Shown: positions 45,231 to 54,847, numbered from the stretch's first letter. The stretch is DNA of 55,151 bases from Clostridiales bacterium (GCA_017958365.1 JAGDCV010000001.1:1-55151), one strand, 5' to 3'. Program-made: numbers and translations. The notes: a model not told the origin generated them from the letters alone.

Positions 45231-46999
45231 TTCATTGCACTCCTGATGATGGATGCCGCTTCATTCTGCGCATCGGGATAAGGGGGCAGCACATCGATAC
45301 CGGGATAATCCTTCGACAGTGCTTCCTTTACCTGTGAAGAGAATTTATAAAGTAGCGGCAGGCTCAAGCCGTATGACTTAGCCTTACCCTCGTTCTCAAA
45401 CAGCTCCGAGGGCTTACCGCATGCAGCCTCACGTCCGCGACTTATGCAGAAGATGCGGTCAGCGTAGCGCGCAGCCTCATCCATGTTATGTGAGACGAGA
45501 ATGATGGTTGTGCCTGTCTCACGTAAAGCGAGTATGGTCTCGAACATCTCCTTGCGTCCGAGAGGATCAAGTCCCGCTGCGGGCTCGTCGAGCACGAGGA
45601 TCTGCGGCTTCATTACAAGGACTCCTGCAAGAGCCGCTCTTCTTTTCTGTCCGCCCGATAACTCGAACGGGCTTCGCGTTAATATGTCTTCGGTAAGACC
45701 CGAGAGCAATGCTGCGGCCTTGACTCTTCCCTCGCGGTTAACGCCGGGCGTATTCATCTTGATAAGGCCGTATGCTATGTCCTTTTCGACGGTCTCCTCG
45801 AACAGCTGGTATTCAGGGTACTGGAATACGAGGCCGACCTTCTGCCTTATCCCTTTTATGTCTTTCTTTCGCGTTGTGGAAAGGACCTCGCCTGATTCAA
45901 GGAGGAGTCTTACGTCGCCGCTTTGAGGCCTGATTATGCCGTTAAGGGGGGATATGAGTGTCGTCTTGCCGCATCCGCTCTTGCCTACTATCGCGAGTAT
46001 CTCGCCCTCGTAAACGTCGAGATTAATATGCTCGAGTGCAAACGTCTTTCCGGAGTCGTAGGAGTGCGACAGGTCTGATATCTCAAGTATCTTCCTGCCC
46101 TTCTTTCTTTCCTCGGGAAGATTCATCGCGGGAGCTTCCGATGCGTTCTTTGCAAATCTTATGGCTGTGTTTATCCTTGATCTTTGGTCCTTGATGTCTT
46201 CTTCCGTGATCTTGTTTCCGGTGGCCTTTGACATCTCGTTAACAAGACTTATGTCAGGGGGAAGTTCGAGACCTGCCTTGATTATCTTCTCGGGATGGGA
46301 GAAGATCTCTGACGGCGTTCCGCTCATCGTTACCTGTCCGTACTCGACTACAAATATCTTCTCGCACCTTGCCGCCTCATTCATATCATGCGTGATGGTA
46401 AGGACGGTAATGCCCTTGTCTGTTCTCATCTGCTCAACGAGATCTAAGAACTCGTCGCGGCTTATGGGGTCTAACATCGCGGTGGATTCATCTAATATGA
46501 GAAGCTTAGGACGCATCGCAAGGGCTCCTGCTATCGCAAGCTTCTGCTTCTGACCGCCCGACAGGGACGCAGCCTGTCTGTCCCTTAATTCATAAAGGCC
46601 GACATACTTAAGCGCCTCATCTACTCTTTGTCTTAATTCTGGAAGCGGTACTCCGAGGTTCTCGGGACCGAATGCAACATCTTCTTCAACTATGGTGCCT
46701 ACGATCTGGTTATCCGGGTTCTGGAATACGTAAGCACATCTTTCCCTTATCTTGTAGCAGTCTTCGTCGTTCTTGCCTTCGTAGCCTAATACGGCAACTG
46801 TTCCGTTATCGGGAAACTCGAGAACGTCGATCACCTTGGCGAGCGTCGATTTACCTGAGCCGTTAGGACCTAAGACAGCGCAGTAAGAACCTGTCTCAAC
46901 TTCGAGACTTATACCGTTTAAAGCTTTAACGGACGTGTCTTCTCCTTCATCCGTCTTGTACGTAAAATCTACTTTCTTTACGCTTATTCCGACTGCCAT
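45224..46999 (-). CDS. Fused EcfA1-EcfA2 energy-coupling factor ATPase
   Basis: The 591-residue protein contains two full ABC ATPase domains. The first has Walker A GPNGSGKST at 44-52, Q-loop QNPDNQ at 93-98, SLSGGQ at 145-150 and LDES near 170-172. The second has GKSGCGKTT at 339-347, QYPEYQ at 393-398, ELSGGQ at 446-451 and LDEP near 470-473. A linker of about 50 residues joins them. In most Firmicutes these are two genes, ecfA1 and ecfA2; here they are one continuous frame. Confidence 0.95.
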   Translation of the reverse strand: MAVGISVKKVDFTYKTDEGEDTSVKALNGISLEVETGSYCAVLGPNGSGKSTLAKVIDVLEFPDNGTVAVLGYEGKNDEDCYKIRERCAYVFQNPDNQIVGTIVEEDVAFGPENLGVPLPELRQRVDEALKYVGLYELRDRQAASLSGGQKQKLAIAGALAMRPKLLILDESTAMLDPISRDEFLDLVEQMRTDKGITVLTITHDMNEAARCEKIFVVEYGQVTMSGTPSEIFSHPEKIIKAGLELPPDISLVNEMSKATGNKITEEDIKDQRSRINTAIRFAKNASEAPAMNLPEERKKGRKILEISDLSHSYDSGKTFALEHINLDVYEGEILAIVGKSGCGKTTLISPLNGIIRPQSGDVRLLLESGEVLSTTRKKDIKGIRQKVGLVFQYPEYQLFEETVEKDIAYGLIKMNTPGVNREGRVKAAALLSGLTEDILTRSPFELSGGQKRRAALAGVLVMKPQILVLDEPAAGLDPLGRKEMFETILALRETGTTIILVSHNMDEAARYADRIFCISRGREAACGKPSELFENEGKAKSYGLSLPLLYKFSSQVKEALSKDYPGIDVLPPYPDAQNEAASIIRSAMKC

Positions 47000-47011
47000 A
47001 TCAATCTTTCA

Positions 47012-47040
47012 TAAAAATCGGGGCTGCTTTGAGCAGCCCC
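47012..47040 (-). terminator. Rho-independent terminator after rplQ
   Basis: On the minus strand an eight-pair GC-rich stem (GGGGCTGC with GCAGCCCC) closes a five-base loop and is followed by ATTTTTAT. It lies between the rplQ stop and the ecfA start, closing the ribosomal cluster. The 82-base gap leaves little room for a separate ecf promoter, so partial read-through is likely. Confidence 0.9.
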
Positions 47041-47081
47041 GTTCAAGATTACTTCAATATCCGATTTGACTGCCGTTAGGA

Positions 47082-47606
47082 TCAGACAAATTCGAGAATT
47101 GCCATCTCAGAACCGTCGCCTCTTCTGGCACCGATCTTGATGACTCTTGTGTATCCGCCCTGTCTGCCCTCATACTTGGGAGCGATCTCATCGAAGAGCT
47201 TGTTGACGGGGTTGATTGTGTTACCCTCAGCATCATGGCTCTTAAGAAGCCACTTTGTCATGTTCTTTCTTGCAGCAAGTCTTGATGCGGAATCAACCTG
47301 AACTGTCTTTGTCTTAACTTCACGATCAACCGTATCGTACTTGTTGCCGTTCTTGGATGTCTTGGTTACGAGAACCTTCTTACCCTTACCGTCAAGCTTA
47401 GCTGCGGAAACCGTGATGTCCTTTGTTGTGAAGTTATCCTTCTCTTTGATAGCGTCTGCTACGAGCTTGTCAACGATGGAACTTACTTCCTTCGCACGAG
47501 CTACCGTAGTCTCAACTCTGCCGTTGATAACGAGCGCAGTTGTGAGATTGCGCAGGATAGCGATCTTCTGATCAGACGCACGGCCAAGTTTTCTGTTAAC
47601 TGCCAT
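47082..47606 (-). CDS. rplQ: Ribosomal protein L17 (with internal insertion)
   Basis: The N-terminal [17 protein letters not shown] and C-terminal [19 protein letters not shown] are typical L17. The protein has 174 residues, against about 115-130 in most bacteria. The extra roughly 50 residues (about 75-125, rich in Lys, Thr and Val) lie in the middle. The gene is last in the alpha operon and is followed by a terminator. Confidence 0.95.
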   Translation of the reverse strand: MAVNRKLGRASDQKIAILRNLTTALVINGRVETTVARAKEVSSIVDKLVADAIKEKDNFTTKDITVSAAKLDGKGKKVLVTKTSKNGNKYDTVDREVKTKTVQVDSASRLAARKNMTKWLLKSHDAEGNTINPVNKLFDEIAPKYEGRQGGYTRVIKIGARRGDGSEMAILEFV

Positions 47607-47631
47607 ATCTTCTTATCCTCCTAATGTGCTC

Positions 47632-48585
47632 TTATACATCAGCATCTGCAAGATGCAGACCCATGTCGGAAAGCTTCGCGATGACTTCGTCAAGCGACTT
47701 CTTTCCAAGGTTTCTTACCTTGATCATCTCGTCCTCAGACTTGCTGATGAGATCACCAACTGTGTTGATGGCAGCTCTCTTCAGGCAGTTGTATGTACGA
47801 ACTGAGAAATCAAGATCCTCGATAGCTCTGTTAAGCTCGGAATTCTTCTCTGTCTTAGGCTCAACGGTCTTGAAGCTGATGCCGCTGTCCGTATCAGTCA
47901 AAGCCTTGAAAAGGCTCAGGTGAGTGATAAGGATGTCAGCTGCTGAAGCGAATGCCTCATCAACAGCGATAGTACCGTCTGTCCAAACCTCGAGTGTCAG
48001 GCTGTCGTAGTCTGTACGAGCGCCTACACGGGTATTCTCGACAACGAAGTTTGCCTTCTTGATAGGTGTGAAGATGGAATCGATGGCGATAATGCCGATT
48101 GCCTGACCTTCAACCTTATTCTGCTCTGCTGTGTTGTAGCCACGGCCCTTGCTGATAGTAAGTTCCATGAATACCTTAGCTTCACCGTTGAGATGAGCGA
48201 TAACGAGATCAGGATTAACGATCTCAACCTCATCGTCATGGACGATATCACCGGCCTTGAGTTCGCCTGTCTTACCCTCGGGTACGCTGATGCATACTGT
48301 CTTGGGAGAATCGCTGTGGAGCTTAACACGGATATCCTTGACGTTAAGGATGATCTCTGTCATGTCCTCGATGATTCCGGGAACAGTTGTGAACTCGTGG
48401 TAGATGTTATCGATCTTGATAGCTGTAACTGCAGCGCCTGTTAAAGAAGAAAGCAGAACACGGCGCAGGGAGTTACCAAGCGTCGTACCATATCCGCGCT
48501 CGAGCGGGGATACGACATATTTGCCGTAAGAACCATCTTCGCTTGTTTCTTTACATTCAATGGTAGGCTGTAAAATATCGTTCAT
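47632..48585 (-). CDS. rpoA: RNA polymerase alpha subunit
   Basis: The 317-residue protein has the N-terminal dimerisation domain with LERGYGTTLGNSLRRVLL and the C-terminal domain with VGDLISKSEDEMIKVRNLGKKS, the DNA and activator-binding helix-hairpin region. Length is normal. It lies between rpsD and rplQ as expected. Confidence 0.98.
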   Translation of the reverse strand: MNDILQPTIECKETSEDGSYGKYVVSPLERGYGTTLGNSLRRVLLSSLTGAAVTAIKIDNIYHEFTTVPGIIEDMTEIILNVKDIRVKLHSDSPKTVCISVPEGKTGELKAGDIVHDDEVEIVNPDLVIAHLNGEAKVFMELTISKGRGYNTAEQNKVEGQAIGIIAIDSIFTPIKKANFVVENTRVGARTDYDSLTLEVWTDGTIAVDEAFASAADILITHLSLFKALTDTDSGISFKTVEPKTEKNSELNRAIEDLDFSVRTYNCLKRAAINTVGDLISKSEDEMIKVRNLGKKSLDEVIAKLSDMGLHLADADV

Positions 48586-48610
48586 TCTTTTTCCTCCGAT
48601 CTACAGGCTA

Positions 48611-49207
48611 TTACTTGCTGTACAACTCGACGATTGCTACTGCGTTAACAGGTACATCGATCTGCTCAGCTGTCGGGATAGCATTGATCTTTCCTGCGAG
48701 CTTCTCGCGATCTGCAGATACCCACTCAGGGATGATCCTTCCGTCTGTAGACTCAAGGATCTCCTTGAATCTGGGGGAAGACTTGGCAGCTTCCTTAACC
48801 TCGAGCTCATCACCTACTGATACGCGGTATGAGGGAATGTTAACGATCTTGCCGTTGATCTTGATGTTTCTGTGGCTGATGATCTGCTTAGCCTCATCTC
48901 TTGTACGTGCATAACCCATTCTGAAAAGAACGTTGTCAAGTCTTGTCTCGAGGAGGATCATGAGATTCTCACCGACTGTACCGTAATGAAGCTTCTGAGC
49001 CTTCTCGAAGTAGTTTCTGAAAGGCTTCTCGAGAACGCCATAGATGAACTTAGCCTTCTGCTTCTCCTTGAGCTGTGTGCCATACTCGGAGAGCTTTCTG
49101 GGTCTCGAATTTCTGTTTCTTGTTGATTTCTTATCTATTCCAAGGAATGCCGGCTCAATGTCAAGCGACCTGCATTTCTTGAGGACAGGTGTCATATCTC
49201 TTGCCAT
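48611..49207 (-). CDS. rpsD: Ribosomal protein S4
   Basis: The 198-residue protein has the S4 start with LKKCRSLDIEPAFLGIDKKS, LSEYGTQLKEKQK, and an S4 RNA-binding domain near residues 88-150. I chose ATG 49207 with AGAAGGG upstream rather than a TTG two codons earlier. It lacks the zinc-cysteine set seen in some S4 proteins. Confidence 0.97.
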   Translation of the reverse strand: MARDMTPVLKKCRSLDIEPAFLGIDKKSTRNRNSRPRKLSEYGTQLKEKQKAKFIYGVLEKPFRNYFEKAQKLHYGTVGENLMILLETRLDNVLFRMGYARTRDEAKQIISHRNIKINGKIVNIPSYRVSVGDELEVKEAAKSSPRFKEILESTDGRIIPEWVSADREKLAGKINAIPTAEQIDVPVNAVAIVELYSK

Positions 49208-49229
49208 AATCAATTACCCTTCTTTCGTA

Positions 49230-49625
49230 TTAAACTCTGCGACGCTTGGGAGGACGGCAGCCGTTATGAGGAACGGGAGTAACGTCCTTGATCATCGTAA
49301 TCTCAAGACCTGCAGTAGCAAGTGCTCTTACAGCAGACTCACGTCCTGCACCGGGTCCCTTGACATAAACCTCTACTGTCTTCATACCGTGGTCTACGGC
49401 CTTCTTGGCAGCATCCTCGGCAGCGATCTGAGCCGCAAAAGCAGTACCCTTACGGGAACCTCTCATGTTCTGCATTCCTGCAGAAGACCAGGAAATAGCA
49501 TTTCCTGCCTTATCAGTAATTGTGATAATGGTGTTGTTGAATGTTGCGTGAATGTGAGCAGCGCCTTCGACGATGTTCTTACGTTCACGTCTCTTAGGCC
49601 TTGAGGCCGTTTTGTTATTAGCCAT
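49230..49625 (-). CDS. rpsK: Ribosomal protein S11
   Basis: The 131-residue protein has [16 protein letters not shown] near residue 26 and the C-terminal [17 protein letters not shown], both conserved in S11. It lies 16 bases after rpsM and 22 before rpsD. Confidence 0.98.
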   Translation of the reverse strand: MANNKTASRPKRRERKNIVEGAAHIHATFNNTIITITDKAGNAISWSSAGMQNMRGSRKGTAFAAQIAAEDAAKKAVDHGMKTVEVYVKGPGAGRESAVRALATAGLEITMIKDVTPVPHNGCRPPKRRRV

Positions 49626-49641
49626 TTAAATTCGCCTCCCC

Positions 49642-50013
49642 TTACTTCTTCTTACCTGCAACGGTACGCTTCGGGCCCTTACGGGTACGAGCATTCGTCT
49701 TTGTACGCTGTCCTCTGACGGGAAGGCCCAATCTGTGACGACGTCCTCTGTAGCAGTTGATATCGGTAAGACGCTTAATGTCTCCCGCAATCTGTCTCTT
49801 GAGGTCACCCTCAACAACAATGTTCTCGCTCTCGATCGTTTCACGGATCTTAGCGACTTCATCCTCTGTAAGATCTTTAACCCTGGTATCAGGATTGATT
49901 CCGGCACTCTTGATGATGCTGGATGCGCTTGTCGTACCAATGCCGTAAATGTAAGTAAGAGCAATCTCTATTCTCTTATCATTCGGCAAATCAACACCGG
50001 CAATACGAGCCAT
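49642..50013 (-). CDS. rpsM: Ribosomal protein S13
   Basis: The 123-residue protein starts [14 protein letters not shown] and contains [10 protein letters not shown] and [16 protein letters not shown], all S13 hallmarks. It has a GGAGGT site upstream. It is preceded by an unusually long structured spacer (50014-50210). Confidence 0.98.
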   Translation of the reverse strand: MARIAGVDLPNDKRIEIALTYIYGIGTTSASSIIKSAGINPDTRVKDLTEDEVAKIRETIESENIVVEGDLKRQIAGDIKRLTDINCYRGRRHRLGLPVRGQRTKTNARTRKGPKRTVAGKKK

Positions 50014-50210
50014 TTTTCTACCTCCATTAGGTGTAATTTTGCAATTTCATACGACACTTCGCAGGGAATTCTCTTTACAGGGAACAGCCGCCCCCACTTC
50101 AAGTGTTATAAGCTTTATGCGTTGTTGTTCTTTGTTTTGTTGCGGTCAGAGCAGTACCGCGTAAGCGACTTCACGACAGGGCTAAATCTGTCTGCAGTCG
50201 GATCTTGCTC
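50014..50210 (-). promoter_or_regulatory. Structured leader-like spacer before rpsM
   Basis: The 197-base region has no credible gene. On the minus strand three stems are visible by eye: a two-part hairpin (CGACT/AGTCG outside, GACAG/CTGTC inside, 50166-50200), a hairpin GCGGT/ACCGC (50142-50160), and a long-range ACACTT/AAGTGT pair (50054-50106) that encloses G- and C-rich stretches just before the ribosome-binding site. This could be an autoregulatory leader bound by a ribosomal protein. In E. coli, S4 binds an mRNA pseudoknot at this same place; no such site is established here. Confidence 0.4.
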
Positions 50211-50324
50211 TTATCCCTGCACCTGCTTGTGCTTGGGATCGGAACAAATGATCATGACTTTGCCATGACGGCGAATAACCTTGCACTTCTCGCACATAGG
50301 CTTAACCGACGGTCTGACTTTCAT
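50211..50324 (-). CDS. rpmJ: Ribosomal protein L36
   Basis: This 37-residue protein starts [15 protein letters not shown] and ends KHKQVQG. Cys11, Cys14, Cys27 and His32 form the zinc site. A GGAGGAGG site precedes the ATG at 50324. It lies between infA and rpsM as usual in Firmicutes. Confidence 0.97.
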   Translation of the reverse strand: MKVRPSVKPMCEKCKVIRRHGKVMIICSDPKHKQVQG

Positions 50325-50386
50325 CTTTTTCCTCCTCCTGCATTTATTGCTACATAAACAATGCGCTTTTACGCGCATGCTAAACT

Positions 50387-50414
50387 AGTTTAACAGATTA
50401 TTTTGGTTTTTCAA
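50387..50414 (-). promoter_or_regulatory. Candidate internal promoter upstream of rpmJ
   Basis: On the minus strand TTGAAA (50409-50414) and TAAACT (50387-50392) are 16 bases apart. The -10 overlaps a perfect 12-base palindrome TAAACTAGTTTA (50381-50392). A short hairpin (ATGCGC/GCGCAT, 50361-50378) lies between it and the rpmJ ribosome-binding site. The -10 is only a four-of-six match. Confidence 0.4.
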
Positions 50415-50425
50415 GAGCTAAATTA

Positions 50426-50647
50426 TCAGTTCTTGCCTCTCCATGTAATTCTTCCCTTCGACAGGTCGTAGGGTGAGATCTCCATGGTTACCTTATCGCC
50501 GGGCAGGATCTTGATATAATTCTGGCGAAGCTTGCCTGAAATATAAGCTCTTACAACGTGTCCGTTCTCGAGCTTTACCAGGAAATTAGCGTTCGGCAGA
50601 GCCTCCTCGACAATACCTTCAATCTCAATTACATCTTCTTTAGCCAT
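50426..50647 (-). CDS. infA: Translation initiation factor IF-1
   Basis: The 73-residue S1-fold protein has [11 protein letters not shown] at the start and [26 protein letters not shown] near the end. I chose ATG 50647 with a GAGGAGGGA site upstream, rather than the longer frame to 50662. The start overlaps the map stop by eight bases. Confidence 0.97.
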   Translation of the reverse strand: MAKEDVIEIEGIVEEALPNANFLVKLENGHVVRAYISGKLRQNYIKILPGDKVTMEISPYDLSKGRITWRGKN

Positions 50648-51410
50648 TAAGTCCCTCCTCATAAGTGGTCATTTCGGGTCCGTTTTCTGTAATTATTACC
50701 GTGTTTTCATAATGCGCTGTCGGAAGTCCGTCAGCAGCGGATACCTTCCAGCCGTCATTCCCTAATATAACATGACGGTCACCCATTGTAATCATGGGTT
50801 CTATGCAAAAAGCCATTCCCTTTACGATCCTCGTTCCTCTTCCGGCCTTGCCGTAGTTCGGAACCTCGGGGTCGGCATGCATCTCTCTTCCTATTCCGTG
50901 TCCCGTAAGTTCCCTTACGACACCGTAGCCGTAACCTTCGGCACACACCTGCACCGCGTGGCTTACGTCGCCTATGCGGTTGCCTATCTGAGCCTTTTCG
51001 AGGCCTTTGAAGAAAGCTTCCTTTGCTCTTTCCACGAGAAGTCTTGTCTCTTCCTTAACGTTACCTACGAAAAATGTCCTTGCGGCATCTCCCATGAAGC
51101 CGTTAAGTTCGGCTACTACATCGCAGGTTACGATGTCACCGTCTTTAAGGATAACGTTCTTCGAAGGAATGCCGTGAACGACGACTTCATTGATGGAAGT
51201 GCAGATCGCAGCGGGGAAAGGGGGCTCACCGTAACCTAAGCAGGGAGCGGAGCCGCCTGCCTCCTTTATGATCTGCATGGCGATATCATCAAGATCCTTG
51301 GTTGATGCACCGGGTACGGCAGCTTTGCGCAGCTCACTTAAGATCACCGCGGTAAGCTTTCCCGCCTTTCTCATCAGATCCAATTCGTAATCAGATAATA
51401 CTTCTACCAT
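50640..51410 (-). CDS. map: Methionine aminopeptidase, type I
   Basis: The 256-residue protein has the type I features [26 protein letters not shown] with the metal-binding aspartates, [13 protein letters not shown], and a final [13 protein letters not shown]. It removes initiator methionine. It lies between adk and infA. Confidence 0.97.
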   Translation of the reverse strand: MVEVLSDYELDLMRKAGKLTAVILSELRKAAVPGASTKDLDDIAMQIIKEAGGSAPCLGYGEPPFPAAICTSINEVVVHGIPSKNVILKDGDIVTCDVVAELNGFMGDAARTFFVGNVKEETRLLVERAKEAFFKGLEKAQIGNRIGDVSHAVQVCAEGYGYGVVRELTGHGIGREMHADPEVPNYGKAGRGTRIVKGMAFCIEPMITMGDRHVILGNDGWKVSAADGLPTAHYENTVIITENGPEMTTYEEGLNG

Positions 51411-51423
51411 AGTGCTTTGCCTG

Positions 51424-52080
51424 TCAGATTATCGACTTTGCCTTGAGTCCTTCCTCGATCTGCTTTACGCAGTCTTCGGAAGACTTATCGTTGCTGCCTT
51501 CTACGATAAGGTCACGTGCAGCGTAGAAATCGATAAGGGGCTTTGTATTCTCATAGTATGTCTTAAGTCTTGCTGCAACAGTCTCTTCAGTATCATCAGC
51601 TCTCTGGATGACCTTACCGCCGCACTCGTCGCATACGCCCTCGACCTTTGTGGGCTTGAAGCGTACGTTGAATGAAGCACCGCACTTCTCGCAGACTCTT
51701 CTTGAGGAAACACGGTCCTTGATGATCTCGTCGTCTACTACGATGGAGAGAACCGCATCGATGGATGAACCGTTCTTGGCAAGGATCTCATCGAGAGCCT
51801 CGGCCTGTGCGATAGTCCTCGGGAAACCGTCAAGGATGTAACCGTTCTTAACGTCATCCTGGGAGAGTCTGTCCTCTACCATGCGGATTGTAACGGAATC
51901 GGGAACGAGTGCACCGGAATCGATGTAACTCTTTGCCTCTTTGCCCAAAGGTGTTCCGTTCTTGATGTTTGCACGGAAGATGTCTCCTGTGGAGATGTGA
52001 GCGAGGCTGTACTTCTCACGAAGAACAGTTGCAGTTGTACCCTTTCCTGATCCGGGTGCTCCGAGAATTATAAGTTTCAT
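51424..52080 (-). CDS. adk: Adenylate kinase (zinc-binding lid type)
   Basis: The 218-residue protein has the P-loop GAPGSGKGT at residues 7-15, DGFPRTIAQA, and a lid with CEKCG and CDECGG, the four-cysteine zinc site of Gram-positive enzymes. It lies downstream of a terminator that separates it from secY, so it probably has its own promoter in the gap 52081-52124, where TTTACA and a weak TTATTA are the best boxes I see. Confidence 0.97.
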   Translation of the reverse strand: MKLIILGAPGSGKGTTATVLREKYSLAHISTGDIFRANIKNGTPLGKEAKSYIDSGALVPDSVTIRMVEDRLSQDDVKNGYILDGFPRTIAQAEALDEILAKNGSSIDAVLSIVVDDEIIKDRVSSRRVCEKCGASFNVRFKPTKVEGVCDECGGKVIQRADDTEETVAARLKTYYENTKPLIDFYAARDLIVEGSNDKSSEDCVKQIEEGLKAKSII

Positions 52081-52124
52081 ATGTTTATAGTCCTTTCTTA
52101 ATAAAAAGCACTTAGTGTTCTTGT

Positions 52125-52176
52125 AAAAACAGACGACCTCCGGCGAACCTCAAAAGGTCCGTCCGAAGGCCGCCTG
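52125..52176 (-). terminator. Rho-independent terminator after secY
   Basis: On the minus strand a long imperfect hairpin of about 21 pairs, including several G-U pairs, has a four-base loop near 52151-52154 and is followed by TTTTTA. It lies 22 bases after the secY stop. It suggests the spc operon ends at secY and adk starts a new unit, or that attenuation operates here. Confidence 0.85.
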
Positions 52177-52198
52177 ATACTGTACCTGTTATCTTAGG

Positions 52199-53512
52199 TC
52201 AATCAAGGAAACCCTTCAGGTTTCTTGTTGCGAGCTGACCCTCGATCTGTGTTACGAGATCGTTCGCAACTCCGGTAAGGATGAGAACGGAAGTTCCTGC
52301 GAACCACATGTTCTCAAGACCGGCAAAGAGACTCAGGAGAGTAGGGATGAGACAGATGATCGAGAGGAACAATCCGTCTGCCCAGTTGAGTCTGTTAGAT
52401 GTCTTCAAAATGAAATCCGTTGTCGGCTTTCCGGGTCTGATACCGGGAATGAATCCACCGTTCTTCTGAATGCTGTTGCTTATCTCGATCGGATTGAACT
52501 GGATAAGTGAATAGAAGAATGTGAAAGCCAGGATCAAGAAGAAGTACACGATGTAGTACCAAGGACTTGTGTTGAAGTTCCTGAACCACTGAACAACGAT
52601 GTTGGTGCTGTGCTGGAAGAACATCGTAACGATCATCGAAGGCAATGACAGAATTGACATCGAGAAGATGACCGGCATAACACCGGACTGGTTGATCTTA
52701 ATCGGTATATAAGAACTCTGTCCACCGTAGAGCTTACGTCCTACAGTCTTCTTGGAGTACTGAACGGGAATCCTTCTTTCTGCGTTCTGTACGAATACGC
52801 AGAATACGATGATTCCGACTGCTATAGCTGTGATAGCGAGGAATACTAAGACTCCTACAAGGATTCCGGCAGCAAGGTTGCTGATCTTGCCTGATGTCTC
52901 AGCGGACTTCAGGTAAACGTTCTTAACCATGTCAGGCAATCTTGTAACGATACCGGCGAAGATGATTAAGGAGACACCGTTTCCGATACCCTTATCATTG
53001 ATCCTCTCACCGAGCCATACGACGAAGCACGTACCTGCCGTAAACGAGACGATGATGAGAATTGCCGATAAAGCCTTGGGGATGCTTGTGATCATTGTGG
53101 ATCTTGCGGAATAGCAGAACAGGCAGGCCTGCAGGAAAGCAAGGCCCATAGCCGTGAATCTGTTGATCCTGCCGATCTTCTTTCTTCCGGACTCACCTTC
53201 CTTCGAGAGATTCTCGAGGTAAGGGATTACAACGGTCAAAAGCTGAATGATGATGGATGCGTTGATGTAAGGTGTAACACCCATCGCGAAGATCGTACAG
53301 TGGTAAAGTCCACCACCGGAGATGATATCCATCATCGCACCGATCTGTCCCCAGTTCTGAACAAGCTGTGTGAACGCTGCGGCATTGATACCGGGAACCG
53401 GTACCAGACCGCCAAGCTCATAAACCGCGAGGATAAGAAGAGTGAATAACATCTTCTTCTTAAGCTCCGGCTGACGGAAAGCTTTGATCAATGTATCAAA
53501 CATGCCCGTCAT
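52199..53512 (-). CDS. secY: Preprotein translocase subunit SecY
   Basis: The 437-residue protein has ten membrane helices, with GGLVPVPGIN in the first, MGVTPYINASIIIQLL in the second, and GMRQ/PGIRPGKPT-type cytoplasmic loops. It forms the Sec channel. ATG 53512 has a GGAGG site inside the rplO end. Confidence 0.97.
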   Translation of the reverse strand: MTGMFDTLIKAFRQPELKKKMLFTLLILAVYELGGLVPVPGINAAAFTQLVQNWGQIGAMMDIISGGGLYHCTIFAMGVTPYINASIIIQLLTVVIPYLENLSKEGESGRKKIGRINRFTAMGLAFLQACLFCYSARSTMITSIPKALSAILIIVSFTAGTCFVVWLGERINDKGIGNGVSLIIFAGIVTRLPDMVKNVYLKSAETSGKISNLAAGILVGVLVFLAITAIAVGIIVFCVFVQNAERRIPVQYSKKTVGRKLYGGQSSYIPIKINQSGVMPVIFSMSILSLPSMIVTMFFQHSTNIVVQWFRNFNTSPWYYIVYFFLILAFTFFYSLIQFNPIEISNSIQKNGGFIPGIRPGKPTTDFILKTSNRLNWADGLFLSIICLIPTLLSLFAGLENMWFAGTSVLILTGVANDLVTQIEGQLATRNLKGFLD

Positions 53513-53515
53513 CTA

Positions 53516-53962
53516 TTAAACCTCCGTTGCCGTTCCTCCGGCCGCCTCGATCTTCTCTTTTGCTGTAGAAGAGAACTTAGTAGCCTTTACATCGAGCTTC
53601 TTTGTAAGGTTACCGTTACCGAGGATCTTGATACCGTCATTTACCTTGGGCAGAGTGATGATACCCTGCTCTGCAAGTGACTTAGCTGTAACCTCAGAAC
53701 CCTCGAACTTCTCGAGATCGGAAACGTTAACGATGATATAGTCAGGCGCAAAACGCTTGTTGTTGAAGCCTCTCTTAGGGAGTCTTCTGTAAAGAGGCAT
53801 CTGGCCTCCTTCGAATCCGGGTCTTACTCCGCCACCGGATCTCGCCTTCTGACCTTTGTGTCCGCGGCCTGCTGTCTTTCCGTTTCCGGAACCTGCTCCG
53901 CGGCCCTTGCGGTATGCCTTGGCATTTCCGCCTGAAGTCAATTCATTGAGCTTCATTTTCAA
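53516..53962 (-). CDS. rplO: Ribosomal protein L15
   Basis: The 148-residue protein has the Gly-rich [20 protein letters not shown] and [10 protein letters not shown] motifs. It follows rpsE after only 12 bases, so the usual intervening rpmD is missing. Confidence 0.98.
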   Translation of the reverse strand: MKMKLNELTSGGNAKAYRKGRGAGSGNGKTAGRGHKGQKARSGGGVRPGFEGGQMPLYRRLPKRGFNNKRFAPDYIIVNVSDLEKFEGSEVTAKSLAEQGIITLPKVNDGIKILGNGNLTKKLDVKATKFSSTAKEKIEAAGGTATEV

Positions 53963-53974
53963 TACCTCCGATAA

Positions 53975-54466
53975 TTAGCGAATTTCCTCAACGGACTTGC
54001 CTCTGACTCTTGCTACCTCTTCGATAGACTTCAAGCCCTTAAGACCTTCCATTGTGGCGTTGACCATGTTGTTCGGGTTGTTGGAACCGATAGACTTTGT
54101 TCTGATATCGGTAATTCCGACGAGCTCGCACACCGCACGAACGGGACCACCGGCGATGACACCGGTACCGGATCTTGCGGGCTTCATGATGATGTGTGAA
54201 GCAGAGAATTCGCCGACTGTAGCATGAGGAATTGTTCCGTTAAGAACAGGTACCTCAATTATATTCTTCTTAGCCTCCTCGACGCCCTTCCTGATTGCCT
54301 CGGGAACCTCGGCAGCCTTGCCGATACCCTTACCAACGTGACCGTTACCGTCTCCGACGATTACGAGAGCGGAGAAACGCATGTTACGTCCACCCTTAAC
54401 AGTCTTGGAAACACGTCCGATGTGGATGACCTTTTCCTGTAATTCTTCGTTAGAAGTATAAGCCAT
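53975..54466 (-). CDS. rpsE: Ribosomal protein S5
   Basis: The 163-residue protein has the double-stranded RNA-binding-like N-terminal half with [21 protein letters not shown] and [14 protein letters not shown]. Family length is normal. It is preceded by rplR and followed directly by rplO. Confidence 0.98.
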   Translation of the reverse strand: MAYTSNEELQEKVIHIGRVSKTVKGGRNMRFSALVIVGDGNGHVGKGIGKAAEVPEAIRKGVEEAKKNIIEVPVLNGTIPHATVGEFSASHIIMKPARSGTGVIAGGPVRAVCELVGITDIRTKSIGSNNPNNMVNATMEGLKGLKSIEEVARVRGKSVEEIR

Positions 54467-54484
54467 TTAATTCTCTCCTCCCTA

Positions 54485-54847
54485 TTAGAACTGAAGTCCG
54501 GCTTCTCTTGCCGCTTCTGCCAAAGCCGCTACACGTCCGTGATACAGGTAACCACCTCTGTCGAAAACGACCTCTGTGATCTTCTTGTCCTGTGCTCTCT
54601 GTGCTACGAGCTTACCTACTTCCTTGGCAGCCTCGATGTTGCCGCCGTTACCGGACTTGATGTCCTTGTCAAGGGAAGAAGCTGCTACCAACGTCGTTCC
54701 TGTAGTGTCATCGATGACCTGAGCGTAGATGTGGCTGTTGCTTCTGAATACGCAGAGCCTGGGACGCTCGGTTGTACCGGAGACACTCTTCCTGACGCGG
54801 ATGTGCTTTCTTCTACGAATAGCATTTTTATCTATCTTGTTAATCAT
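54485..54847 (-). CDS. rplR: Ribosomal protein L18
   Basis: The 120-residue protein has [22 protein letters not shown] and the C-terminal [26 protein letters not shown] typical of L18. It lies between rplF and rpsE in the expected order. Confidence 0.98.
   Translation of the reverse strand: MINKIDKNAIRRRKHIRVRKSVSGTTERPRLCVFRSNSHIYAQVIDDTTGTTLVAASSLDKDIKSGNGGNIEAAKEVGKLVAQRAQDKKITEVVFDRGGYLYHGRVAALAEAAREAGLQF

Noticed and set aside
45224..46999. Frameshift artefact joining two ATPase genes
   Set aside because: The frame is continuous, the linker has normal composition and both domains are complete. It remains worth a check but nothing points to an error.
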